A DNA stretch of 64,000 bases from Chloranthus sessilifolius. Lineage: Eukaryota; Streptophyta; Magnoliopsida; Chloranthales; Chloranthaceae. The number at the start of each line of letters is the position of its first letter. Position 1 is the first letter of the stretch. Both the position numbers and the translations under genes were made by a program. Under the pieces are notes generated by a model, which saw only the letters and a program-made list of their open reading frames with translations, had not been told where the DNA came from and searched no databases. Below, in pieces: positions 1 to 9,802 of this stretch. Location of the stretch: the NCBI GenBank assembly GCA_021018995.1, contig CM037593.1, forward strand, positions 39,817,810 through 39,881,809. The letters run 5' to 3'.

Positions 1-883
1 TTTTTATCTTGTCATTCATATCTACCATTTCCTCAAAGATCAGCTGAGAGGCATTCATAAACTGGCCCTTGGAGAAACAATACAAGGCATCCACCATGGG
101 GGTTCTCCTCTCTTGTTGATGGCCACTGACATATCTATTTTTCCTCAAAATTGAATCAATGAATAGCAGGCTAGGATGTAGATCTCTTCTCATCTGTGAC
201 TCCCCAGACCCCACAATGCCTTGAGTCAGGTGCCTGGCCATTGCTCTAAAGGACACCATCTCAGGTGCTCCCAAACCATAAACTGTATTAAAAACTGATG
301 GGACCCCCAATGCTAACCCAATGTCACTGTAATCTACCACCAACTCCCAATTATCAATCAATACCACAAGTGTAGGCTCAGTTGACCCTGGCTTCATCAT
401 TTTGCTAATATTTTAATACCACAACTTGACCAGCCTAGGATAGGATTTTTCTTACAATGGGGTCAACAGGGGTGTCAGGCCAGCCTTTATCAAATAATCC
501 AGGGTGTCCTTACACTCTCCTTCCTTAGAAAAGTAGGGGAGGTCAAAAGTTGTCTTTGGAATCAGGCCTAAGACATCCACAAATTCATTAGGAGTGGATA
601 GGTTCACAGGAACTTCAGGCTCAGTCTCTGGGTTAGGTTCAGGCATAGGGTCAGACTCAGGGATATCCTCGACAATTTCCTCAACAGTATACTCAGTAAT
701 TTTGGCCTTCCTATCTTTCTTGGTTTTCTTAGGTTTCTCAGCTTTATCCATGATGAGTTTCCTCATAGCAGGTGAGGTTTCCTTGGGCTATGTGGATAGC
801 CTACTGGATTTCCTAGTGGATTTGGTGGCGGATTTGGAAGGAGCTTTGAATAGGTTAGCTAAGGTATCCTCTTGATCAGCCAT
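1..883 (-). pseudogene. Env-like ORF (plant transposon protein), N-terminal part, Ath-1
   Basis: Reading frame after integrase on the minus strand. The likely start is the ATG at 883 (MADQEDTLANLF). An in-frame stop follows near 795, and the frame resumes as a Lys/Pro/Glu-rich linker leading to TPNEFVDVLGLIPKTTFD. That block matches the same block in Ath-3 (TPNDFMDAMGLEPKTAFD at 13,707-14,379), so both belong to one protein family. Nearest the left edge the translation reads FEEMVDMNDKIK. Several stops show it is dead. Athila elements carry an extra ORF here that is often called env-like; I see no signal peptide or membrane segment in this part, so an envelope role is not supported by the sequence. 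Confidence 0.7.
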
Positions 884-1858
884 TGGACAAGTAATTCACT
901 CAAAATTAGTTCTCAAAAACCACAGCAGACCTCTTTGCTCAATGAAAGTAACCTCACACACTAAAGCTTGGAATTAAAATGTTGGAAAATCATAAGGTGG
1001 AGCTGAAAGAAAACTTATTCAGTGAAACCTAGGGTTTCTTAGAGCTTGCTGTAAATGGCACCAAACCAACTCAGAGTAGGTGTGAAATGTAGCCTTTGTG
1101 AATTTAGGGTACTTGGATAAATGGCAAGATGCTTGGAGTAAAAACCAGTGAGGTTGAGGAAGAAGGAAACTGGAAATTAGCAGAGAGGGAACAGACTTGC
1201 ACACAGAAGCTATCGAATGGCTAGACTAAGTTGTCGATAGGTTTAAAATAATGAAAAACGTGTTTCGACATGATTGGAAAAAGGGTTTCGACACGTTGGT
1301 TCAACTTGTCGAAGAGTTAAAATCCTTTGGGGCTTGTGGATTTCTCAGGCTGAAGGTGTCGAGAGGTTGGCTAAACCTCTCGAGAGGTACAAGGGCTTCT
1401 GATTTTCCAAGTCGAGAGGTACTGACATCCACTCGGCAGGTTTAAATTTCTCAAAATTCAACCTCTCGACAGGTATCAGATCCTGTTGAAAATCATTTGT
1501 ACACCTTCAGAACCTGTTGAGATGTAAACTAGGAGCCTTCATAACCTGTCGAGCTGTACTCTACACCTCTCGACAGGTTGTTTTTCAGTTCAAACAGATT
1601 TCTAATTAGTTCCTAGTCCATCTGTCACACTAATTTAATAAATCTATGCAACTCTCATTCATTTCTCCAGCTTTGGAGTTGATGACACATGCTTCAAACC
1701 TATTGACTACTGACTAATGATTTGTAAATATAAACATTAAGCAAAATCTACCACATATATGTACACTGTCAGACATATTTTAAAATAGCAACAGACACAA
1801 AATTACAGTTATGATACATAGTATACATTGTTGAGAACCAGTCACATTTTGGAGGTTC
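884..1858 (-). other. Integrase-to-env spacer of Ath-1
   Basis: Non-coding interval between the integrase stop (1859) and the env-like start (883). It holds the TCGA motif array at 1205-1580. Between that array and the ORF there is a pyrimidine-rich stretch ending in TTTTCTTTCAG (AG at about 1003-1004, minus strand), which would serve as a splice acceptor for a spliced env-like message; this is inference. 1581-1858 is AT-rich with no recognisable feature. Confidence 0.55.
1205..1580. repeat. Internal TCGA motif array (GTCGAGAGG/CTCGACAGG type)
   Basis: I count 11 TCGA tetramers in about 375 bases, several extended to CTCGACAGGT, GTCGAGAGGT or CCTGTCGAG, spaced roughly 10-60 bases apart in both orientations. 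About one or two would be expected by chance. The same motif, with the same cores, fills the upstream part of the Ath-1 LTR (7140-7690). No coding potential. Confidence 0.8.
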
Positions 1859-2803
1859 TTAAAGGTGGATGGTCACCACAAGCTCCACCACATTTTCAAC
1901 AAAAAGTTTGAGCCTTTGACCATTCACTTTTATTATCCTATCATCTTTTGGATTCTTGGTTTCAACAGCTCTAGATGGGGATACATGCTCGACCATGTAA
2001 GGTCCCTCCCATCTGGATCTCAACTTGCCTGGGAAATTTTTCAATTTAGAATTGAACAACCATACCTTATTGCCAGCATTGAACTCCTTCCTCAGCAAAT
2101 GCTTGTCATAGAAGGCTTTAGTATTCTCTTTGTAGATCCCAGCATTGGAGTATGCTTCCAATCTTAGCTCTTCCAGCTCTGACAGCTGAAGCCTCCTGTG
2201 CAAGCTAGCAGAAGTTAGATCAACATTCATTGATTTAATAGCCCAATAGGCTCTATGTTCTAACTCTACTGGCAAGTGACATGACTTTCCATACACCAGT
2301 CTGAAAGGGGACATGCCAATTGGGGTCTTATAGGTAGTCCTATAAGCCCACAGTGCATCATTAAGCTGCATGGCCCAAACCTTCCTATCTATCCTAACTG
2401 TCTTCTCTAGGATGTGCTTAATCTCCCTATTTGAGATTTCAACCTGCCCACAAGCCTGGAGGTGGTAGGGAGTTGCAATCCTATGTGTAACAGAATAATT
2501 CTTAAGCAAGCTCTCAAAATTTTTGTTACAGAAGTGGCTGCCCCCATCACTGATGATGGCTCTAGGAGTGCTAAATGTTGAGAAGATATTTTCTGTGATA
2601 AATTTTAAGACAACCTTATGGCCATTAGTCCTTGAGGCAATGACTTCAACCCATTTGGACACATAGTCCACTGCCACAAGGATAAAACTATGACCATATG
2701 AAGAAGTAAAGGGGCCCATAAAATCTATTCCCCAGATATCAAAAAGTTCAACAACAAGTATATGCTGTAGAGATATGGAGTTTCTTTTTGAGATACTTCC
2801 CAT
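1859..2803 (-). CDS. Integrase core and C-terminal domain, Ath-1 pol
   Basis: Open frame of 314 codons that inserts retroelement cDNA into host DNA. Catalytic triad: D27 (GIDFMGPF), D86 (IISDGGSHF) and E122 (CGQVE), giving the D-D-35-E spacing of Ty3/gypsy integrases. The motif normally reading [12 protein letters not shown] is [12 protein letters not shown] here, so two of the flanking conserved positions are changed. Downstream are the [20 protein letters not shown] block and a basic C-terminal domain containing [14 protein letters not shown]; no chromodomain, as expected for Athila. The frame is open only after two upstream stops in the zinc-binding part, so it is a remnant of a polyprotein and not an independent gene. 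It is the best preserved domain in the window. Confidence 0.9.
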   Translation of the reverse strand: MGSISKRNSISLQHILVVELFDIWGIDFMGPFTSSYGHSFILVAVDYVSKWVEVIASRTNGHKVVLKFITENIFSTFSTPRAIISDGGSHFCNKNFESLLKNYSVTHRIATPYHLQACGQVEISNREIKHILEKTVRIDRKVWAMQLNDALWAYRTTYKTPIGMSPFRLVYGKSCHLPVELEHRAYWAIKSMNVDLTSASLHRRLQLSELEELRLEAYSNAGIYKENTKAFYDKHLLRKEFNAGNKVWLFNSKLKNFPGKLRSRWEGPYMVEHVSPSRAVETKNPKDDRIIKVNGQRLKLFVENVVELVVTIHL

Positions 2804-3832
2804 TTTTTAGCATATGTCACAAGCTTTACAATGCTGCCATGCATCCTTGAAGAGAGTGGGTCAATAAAATCCACTTTGGAGTACCTTGGCCGCAGTCTTA
2901 TTGCCACTGAAATGGCCACCACAAGCCTGTTCATGACACATGGTTAGTATGCTGTGAAAATCCTCATCAGGGACACATCTCCTCACAACTTGGCTTGCAC
3001 AATACTTGAATAGGTATGGATCCTCCCACATGTAATGTCTGATCTGTGAAAAGAATAGCTCCTTATCCATTTTGTTCTAATGTGGGGGAATCCTACTCAC
3101 ACCCAAATAGTTCACAATGTTTGCAAACCAAGGTGTAGGAGTGCTGATGGTAAACAACTATTCATCTAGGAAAGAATCATTGATTGCAACCTATCAAACT
3201 CCTCAGCTAGGATCCTAGATAAGTGGTCTGCAACCAAATTTTCAACCCCTTTTTTATCTTTAATCTCAAGATCAAACTCCTGTAATAGGAGGATCAATCT
3301 GATTAGTCTTGGCTTGACATCCTTTTTTGATAAAAGGTACTTCAGGGCAGAGTGGTCTGTGAACACCACTATCCTAGATCCCAACACATAAGACTTGAAT
3401 TTCTCTAAAGCATAGACAATTTCCAACAATTCCTTCTCAGTTGTGGCTTAATTTAACTAAGCATCAATCATAGTTTTTCTTACATAAGCAATCACACAAG
3501 GGGCCTTATCCTTCCTTTGTCCCAAGACTGCACCAATAGCAAAATCTGATGCATCACTTATCAGCTCGAATGGCAAAGAAAAATCAGGTGCTTCAAGGAT
3601 AGGTGCAGACGTTAAACAACCTTTTAAATGCTTAAAAGCCATAAGACATTCATCATCAAACTCAAAGGGAACCTCTTGGCACAACAGGTGACAAAGAGGT
3701 TTTGAGATCTTGCTAAATTCCTTGATGAATCTCCTATAGAAACCAACATGCCCCAAGAAAGATCTGACTTGTTTAATAGTTTTAGGTTGGGGTAAATATG
3801 CAATCAAATCAATTTTAGTCTTGTCTACCTCA
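2804..3832 (-). pseudogene. RT thumb, RNase H and integrase zinc-binding domain, Ath-1 pol
   Basis: In sense order: end of RT (EVDKTKIDLIAYLPQ, then VRSFLGHVGFYRRFIKEFSK; 3832-3457), RNase H of Ty3 type (FELISDASDFAIGAVLGQ; then [17 protein letters not shown] and VADHLSRIL; about 3600-3166), and the H2C2 zinc-binding part of integrase (CHEQACGGHF then WQHCKACDIC; 3070-2810). Two nonsense codons disrupt the zinc-binding part: the W of GFYWP is TGA and one codon after CDIC is TAA. More breaks lie between 3429 and 3457 and between 3070 and 3166. The RT catalytic motifs are absent because the sequence stops at the scar to the right. Confidence 0.88.
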
Positions 3833-4066
3833 AGATGATTTTTCTCTCTTTGGGAACAGTTTTAGCCAATGTTTACACCATCTTAGCCTTGTGTTGCAAA
3901 GATGTGAGGAAACCAACTTGGTTATCAACCAGCCATCCACTTAAAAACTATAAACCAACTTGGTTATCAACCAGCCTTCCACTTACAATGCTGCCATGCA
4001 ATAAAATTAATTTTGGCCTTGTCTACCTCTGTGGTTATCAACCAGCCTTCCACTTCTCAAAGTGGT
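3833..4066. other. Rearrangement scar made of gag, RT and integrase pieces
   Basis: Replaces protease and most of RT. Pieces I can identify: 3861-3923 reads on the plus strand as CLHHL..LVLQRCEETNLV, an RT segment that should be on the minus strand (compare minus 17,508-17,600), so it is inverted. 3910-3951, 3952-3985 and 4031-4064 are three copies of a block containing GGTTATCAACCAGCC, the complement of the gag codons for SGRLVDN. 3983-4000 repeats 18 bases of the integrase zinc region (2826-2843). 4004-4030 repeats the RT thumb segment at 3806-3832 with a few changes. I infer replicative template switching. Confidence 0.75.
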
Positions 4067-5545
4067 GACAAATTTGGTCTCTTCATGTGAAGAAGTCTCA
4101 CCCGCCATATACTACCCTCTGGGGTTGTTCATGGGATGAGTAGGCAGTCTTCCTTGCCCTCTCTTAGTCAAAGTATTAGATAGCTAACCAAGGTGGTCCT
4201 CTATCATCTTAATACTTTGGCTATGAGAGTTGACAGTTTGTGATAAAGAGCCTAAATTATGCAGTGAAGCAAGAACTTTCTCTTCAAATGAGAGGGATCT
4301 AGAGGGTGCTGGGTTGGTGCATTTTGATGCACAAGTTGAGCTATTGGTTGGGCCATAGGCTGTTGGTATTGGGGCCTTGGGAAGTAGTTCTTCTTGTAGG
4401 GTTGGGCATTCCTATAAGGCATGGATTGCTGTTGTAGCTGTTGCTGCTGGTTTTGAAAGGTATCTTGTCTCCACCTCAAGTTGGGGTGGTTTCTCCAATG
4501 ATATCCAGCAGTAGGTTTTTGTCCAAAGGACTGAGCAACATTCACATATTCCATCACAAGGTCTGGAAATTGGGCAGCAGAGGGACATTCTTCAAGGGAG
4601 TGAGTGGGGGACTGGCATATCATACATGCCTCCTCCACTTTGGTAGCCATTGGAGACTACATTGCTCCCATGAGCTTATCAAACTTTTGAGTCAAGCTGT
4701 CCACTTTCCTTTCCAAATCATTCTATCCACTGACCTTATATATTTTCCCTCTTGTAGTATTTTCTCTCACCAATCTAACAGAGGTCTCAAAGTCCCTTGA
4801 CAAGGTCTCCCTTAGCATGGAGTTTTCACTAATGATATCAAACAACTCCCAAGCCTCTTGTGGAGGTAAGTACCACCACATAAGGCATCAACCATATCCT
4901 TACTCATGGGATCAATTCGTTGATAGAAACTTTGAACAAGTTGCCATTCAGAAATTTAGTGATGGGGACATTGCTTCAAGAGCTCCTCAAATCTCTCCCT
5001 TGCTTGGTGAAAGTATTCAGTTGGGGCTTGAGCAAAAGAGATTATGCTCTTCCTCAACTGACTTATTTTGGACATGGGAAAAAACTTGGCCAAAAATTGA
5101 CATTGAAGGTCATTCCAAGACTGAATACTATTGGTTGGGAGCATTGACAATCAAGTTCTGATCCTATCCTTTAATAAAAAGGAAAGAGTCTTAACTTGGT
5201 TGCTTCCTCGCCAAAACCTGTAATGTTGAAAGTAGTGCACAGTCCTAGAAATTCATCGATGTGCTTGTAGGGATCTTCCTTACTCAAGCAATGATATGAG
5301 GGTAGCATCTATATGATGGAAGATTTAATCTTATAGTTTCCTTGGACAGCAGGGAATTGAATGCAAAAGGGAGAATTGTACACCCCTGGTGCATTGAATT
5401 CTTTTAATGTCCTAGGTTGCTCACCCATTATAGAACTATCACAATCAACTACAGGTGTGTGTATGGGTTGCTTAGGTCTAAGAAGTCTCTCAACTTTAAA
5501 GTCTAAAGGAGCAATCTCAGGATTAAGAGATCTCCTACCAAGCAT
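4067..5545 (-). pseudogene. Gag with CCHC zinc knuckle, Ath-1
   Basis: Structural protein that packages retroelement RNA. The likely start is the ATG at 5545 (MLGRRSLNPEIAPLDF), homologous to 56,065 in Ath-6. The N-terminal part runs to GVYNSPFCIQFPAVQGNY; the retrotransposon gag domain follows (SIQSWNDLQCQFLAKFFPMS; ARERFEELLKQCPHH, 5150-4956). The nucleocapsid knuckle is CMICQSPTHSLEEC (about 4625-4584), a canonical CX2CX4HX4C, followed by a Gln/Pro-rich tail and the TTLRSGRLVDN block near 4064-4031. Multiple stops and frameshifts are present. Confidence 0.85.
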
Positions 5546-5864
5546 GCACACAGCAGAAACACAATACAACATAAACAAAATACAACATAGATTTTAGCAA
5601 AATAAATTAAAAAACACACAACTACTGCTACTGATCTAAAAATTTACAGATCTAAAAAGGTAAAGGAGTTAGGAAATGCAAACTATAGCACATCTTGCTC
5701 CTCCAATTAGCACAATGCTTCTCTCCAAACAACAAATCCATATCTGCAATCACTAAATTAGACAACAAAAAACTACAACAACAATTAGTCAAATACAAAA
5801 TAGGCAATTAAAAATCTAAATCTAAAATGAGAAAAACATAGATCTACCAATATTTAAAATACAA
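5546..5864 (-). other. Untranslated leader between PBS and gag, Ath-1
   Basis: AT-rich leader with no long frame. It resembles the leader of Ath-6 at 55,744-56,064, including a shared stretch around GGAGGAGCAAG. Packaging signals would be expected here, but I cannot point to one. Confidence 0.6.
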
Positions 5865-5883
5865 GTCCCCGACAGCGACGCGA
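5865..5883 (-). other. Primer-binding site, tRNA-Asp type, decayed
   Basis: The minus strand reads TCGCGTCGCTGTCGGGGAC, six bases inside the LTR edge. Against the Athila tRNA-Asp PBS TGGCGCCGTTGCCGG it matches 11 of 15 positions; most differences are transitions, as expected from 5-methylcytosine decay. Confidence 0.7.
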
Positions 5884-6408
5884 AAAACTTGTTGTCTTGC
5901 TTATCTTACAACTATTAAAGGGTTAAAACATCAAAATAAAAGGCACAATGACAGAGAGATGGGATCAAGGTAAGCAAGCAATCCTATAAGAACCAGGGCT
6001 GTTGTAGTAAGTTTTAATAGGTAAGTCAGGGTAGGTCCATAGGGAAATGTTCTTTGAAATGAGATAAATCTCCAGATCTATGACAGATCTGACACTCTAT
6101 CCTAATTTAAACTAAATCAAAGTAGGAAAGTGGAGAGGTTTCTAAGATATGTCACTTTACTAAAAACTACAAAAATCAAATGCAAGATGATCCAGAACTG
6201 ATTGAAATTTAGATTTAAGGGAATGAAGAAAAAGATTAAAATCAAAAGGTGGAGAACAACAGCTAGGGATTTTGGTTTTTACTAAAAATCAATTGGATCA
6301 AAGGCAATGCATAGGGCAGATGTGCTACAATCCTTCATCTGGATACAAGCTCAGATGCAAGGTATAAGAATCTAATCTTAACCAAAGAATTAGAGCAATC
6401 CTAAAACT

Positions 6409-6440
6409 ATGATCTGTCCACTCGAATGGTCATAGATCAT
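6409..6440 (-). other. Conserved LTR hairpin, single copy in Ath-1 LTR
   Basis: Dyad with arms ATGATCT and AGATCAT, then CCA and TGG around a six-base loop CTCGAA. It lies downstream of the TATA box, so it would be in the transcript. Fifteen further copies occur in the other Athila LTRs with compensating arm changes. Confidence 0.7.
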
Positions 6441-6867
6441 CCCAGAGATTGTTCTAATTCAAGGATCTTGATTAGAACAGGTAAGCTATTCTAGATACTG
6501 TGGGTGCCAGGCTACAAGCTCAAGCATCCACAGGGATATCAAATCTAGGAAAATCAAATACGAAAAAGTGAATGTAGATCAGAATCAACTTTAAAAACCA
6601 TAATTACACTGTAATAATATAACTTACAATCATATTGTGCTAAGATCTGCAATCTGTGTACCATACAATCCATGTACCAAGCCTTTGAAACTCTCAATTT
6701 ATAGCTCTTAACCTCACCCTAGCTACTGAAGAGGTTTAGCCGACCATCATTGGCTAAGGAGAGAATGGGGGAAGAAGAAAGAGAGGGAATTTTTAGAGGG
6801 AAAGTGGGATTTAGATTTGGCTTTACTTCTCCCAATTTCTGGATGCCTAGCTCTCTAAGTTCTTTAG

Positions 6868-6915
6868 GCTTTTATACCCTTCCTCTCTGTCTTCAGATCC
6901 GTTTCAGCCAATCAG
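6868..6915 (-). promoter_or_regulatory. LTR core promoter (CCAAT-like box plus TATA)
   Basis: On the minus strand CTGATTGGCTG is followed about 30 bases later by GGGTATAAAAGCC. The same pair recurs at the equivalent place in the other Athila LTRs (for example 54,681-54,728), so it marks the U3/R region and the transcription direction. Confidence 0.75.
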
Positions 6916-7139
6916 AGCTCAAGAGAATAATTTTGTTATTCTGAGCTGCTGATGTGGCTGATTTTACTTTTAGAAGCTTTCCATCTATTGGTCCAAACTA
7001 GACAAGTGCATGTGAAGTGGTTAGAGTTCTCATTCGTGCCCAGTTGTGTACCAAAAATACCCTCAGGGGTTACTGACGTGTCTTGGAATGTGTGCACAAA
7101 GCACTGAAGTTTGTAGTTGCTGTGAAATTGAACTGAGAG

Positions 7140-7690
7140 GTTCCAAATTTTAATGCCGAGGGGTTCAGGGAACCTCTCGACAGGTTTTGAGTCCTCTTTG
7201 TATTCACGTTGACAGGTTGCTGAAATCTCTCAAGAGGTTGCTTGACTTCTCGACAGGTTCTGGTGAACTTGTCGACAGGATTGATAATAAAATCTTATCT
7301 GTTGTCCGAGCTCCCTCAATCCTCTCGATAGGTTATAAAAAATCCTGTCGAGTAGTTATATAGTTTCATTTAAGTGCTCGACAGGTTCTTTGTTGCTTCT
7401 TGACAGGTTGTTGGAACCTCGTGAGCTCCCCTGCATCTCCAGGTAAGCTATCGACATGATGGTCTATACTCATCGACAGGTTCCACTGCTGCACCTAAAT
7501 CATTCGACAAGTTGGTTCACCCTCTCGAGATCTTCCAATTTCCACCTCAGTACCTCTCGACATGTTATACTATACTTCCAAAACCTGTTGTCAGGTACTG
7601 GGGAGCTCTCGATAGTTTCATATATGAACACCGAACCTCTCGACAGCTTCATTCCTTCCTCTCAGAACCTCTTGATAGCTTGAGTTAACC
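7140..7690. repeat. U3 motif array, CTCGACAGG type
   Basis: About 15 TCGA-centred motifs in 550 bases, mostly CTCGACAGGTT, CTCGATAGG or CCTGTCGAG, plus decayed TTGACAGG forms. The array lies just upstream of the promoter, where retroelement enhancers usually sit. Confidence 0.82.
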
Positions 7691-8099
7691 TCTCGAGCTC
7701 TTCTTATTCTTTCTTCCACAGCTGACACACAGCTCTGGGGTGTTGTTCTCCATCTGTTCAACACTTTGCACCTCTTAAGGGGTTCAATCCTCATCAAATG
7801 CAGTTGGTCTTGCTCCCTTGTGTGGCCATGTGGACACATATCATTTCCATGGAGCTCTGGGGTTGTGTGGACTGCTTGATGGCTTGCTTTTTAGGCTGCA
7901 TAAGCACATGTTGAGGCAACAAGTCTGTTCTTTGGTACTTTTAGGTGGATGTCTGCACTAAGACTGTAATTTATTGCTTATCTATAAAACACACTCATAA
8001 CACTTTATTAGTTAACTCAAAGGTACATCAAAGGTCAGCTTAGGAGGTGAAAAATGGTATTTTTCACTGAGTAACAGCAGCCATTCCTGTAATTTCCTC

Positions 8100-9802
8100 T
8101 GCTGTAAGCTCAACTTCATTACCCACTTCTACTGAGTAACATCTTGAGTTACATTAAAAGCCTCAGTACCTGTACCACCCTCTCCCATCCCTTCCCTACA
8201 CGCCAATCCATCAATACCAACTCCATCAGAGGATGCTGCCGCACTTACTCCTGTGGAAACCACTACTGCTAGCTCAGTATCACCTACCACATACACCATT
8301 CCACCACCAATCATCTTAAATCCACCTTCCATTCCAACTCCCCTGCCTACCCTTCCTTCTCCAACACCCTCCATAATCACCACCACCATCCCTGTGTCAG
8401 TTACAAAACCAATCCCATTCCCATTTAACATACCCACTCCAACCATAAAAAGAAAATACAAAAAGAGAGCCCATAAACTAACCACTGCACCTACTGAACC
8501 TAGCCCACCTACTACTATCTGAAGCCCCACACCAGACCCACCTTCCCCATTTAATTATGATGACAGTGAGCCTATGGTCACTACCATTGATCCACCCACC
8601 ACTGACCTTGTACCTCCAAGTGAACCCATTATCCCCACAGCAACCATTGAACCAAGTGACCCTATTACCTCACCTACCCATTCCCTGCCCTTTACACCCA
8701 CCCATCACCAACAACACTTCACAAATGAGGGTACTCAGCCATGATAGACTCCATTGTGAAGGATATTAGGCATGAGTACACACCCCTCCCCGACTCTCCA
8801 CAACCCTACCACTTCAGCCATGCCCCCACTTCCCCTTTCCAACCAATCCCACCCACCCAACCTATAACCCCAGCCACACCAGATCCCTTGTCCTAGATAA
8901 TTTATCTCCTTACCTCTCTCCAAACCCAACACCATACCAATAATAAATACCAAGAAGCCATTCAAACCAGCCTACATTCCATTTATACAACCCTTCAAAC
9001 CTTAAACCCAACGACCCAACCAACTACACCTACATCCATACTTGTACCTACCCTCCCTCCTTCACCTCAGCCCTCTACTTCTGTAGCAATAGTAGATACT
9101 GCCACACAGACTAATTTTGAAACTGAGGAACTGGCCATCATTCCATATACCTCCACCTCAACCTTCACCCAGACTGAACCCCCTGAAGAGGAGCTGACAC
9201 CTATCCTTCCATCTAGCCCACCATCATCTCCCACCACAGGTATTGAGTTACCCATTATTTCTGAGGGCCTTGATGACCCTACCAACTAGGCCATTGTCCC
9301 TGCTGCTATCATCCCAATCCCTAAGTTTTACACCCTCAGCAAGTCTATTACTGTTGATCCTTATGTGCAGAGGGATGTACACATAATGGTGGAGTCTGTT
9401 AATGAGATGGTCCATAATTTTTATGAAAATCAGATTTCCCTTATGAAGTCTGATTACTGGAAGCTAATGGAGAAAGAACTACTGGATCGTAAGAAAGAAA
9501 AGAAGATCATGCAGAAGCAGTTGGACAATGCAATATCTCTGTACCAAGTTTATGAGTAAAGGGCTACTCAATTGGCCAAGCTGGTTGAGTCACTCAATTC
9601 CTCCATCTCAGTCATGAACCCCACATTCACCAAAGGGGTATCTATCAAGGAGCCTTCCCAAGAGAAAAGTAACACTAACCCCAAGAAACCAGCTGCAACA
9701 AGATCCAAGGCTGGTGTTTCACAGGTTGATAGTGTGAAGAAAGGAAAAGAGAAAGATGCAGGGGACTCAATAGATTTAGATTCAGATTCAGATTCTCCTT
9801 AG
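8100..9802 (+). pseudogene. Env-like ORF, proline-rich middle and coiled-coil C-terminus, Ath-2
   Basis: Proline/threonine/serine-rich region (8253-9290) followed by a charged, helix-forming segment (SDYWKLMEKELLDRKKEKK, near 9440-9510) and a Lys-rich tail ending in alternating Asp and Ser at about 9800. It is homologous to minus-strand 61,952-64,000 of Ath-7: compare HEYTPLPDSPQP here with HDYNPLPDSPQP there, and DPYVQRD with NPYIHRD. At least five stops or frame changes (near 8521, 8735, 8895, 9288 and 9559). I do not recognise a biochemical function; a coat or envelope role is only the conventional guess. Confidence 0.7.

Larger units (their letters stand above)
1..8076 (-). mobile_element. 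Ath-1: Athila-type Ty3/gypsy LTR retrotransposon, 3' end beyond left edge
   Basis: The parts run right to left in sense order: 5' LTR (5890-8076), PBS (5865-5883), leader, gag, a rearranged gap where protease and most RT should be, RT thumb, RNase H, integrase, motif-rich spacer and the start of the env-like ORF, which continues past base 1. Gag and integrase resemble the plant Athila lineage of Ty3/gypsy. The right outer edge ends in CA at 8076 and abuts the middle of the env-like ORF of Ath-2, so Ath-1 inserted into Ath-2. The flanking five bases on the right are GCAGC; the partner copy would be outside the window. Not autonomous, because protease and the RT catalytic core are missing. Confidence 0.9.
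5890..8076 (-). repeat. 5' LTR of Ath-1
   Basis: About 2.19 kb, reverse orientation, from TGTTGTCTTGC at 5890 to CTGAGTAACA at 8076. The left edge adjoins the PBS, which makes it the 5' LTR. In sense order: U3 with the CTCGACAGG array (7690-7140), a CCAAT-like box and TATA box (6915-6868), then a transcribed part with one conserved hairpin (6409-6440). It belongs to the CTCGACAGG subfamily together with Ath-6, Ath-7 and the solo LTR. Confidence 0.88.

Noticed and set aside
7140..7690. Regularly spaced short repeats that could suggest a CRISPR-like array
   Set aside because: The repeats are only about 9-12 bases, occur in both orientations with irregular spacing, and lie in an LTR upstream of a TATA box. 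Plant nuclear DNA has no CRISPR arrays.
8129..8530. Minus-strand Gly/Val/Met-rich open frame
   Set aside because: It is the antisense shadow of the proline-rich env-like ORF on the plus strand; the same applies to the Gly/Ser/Phe-rich plus-strand frame opposite the Tat-2 gag tail (49,279-49,920).
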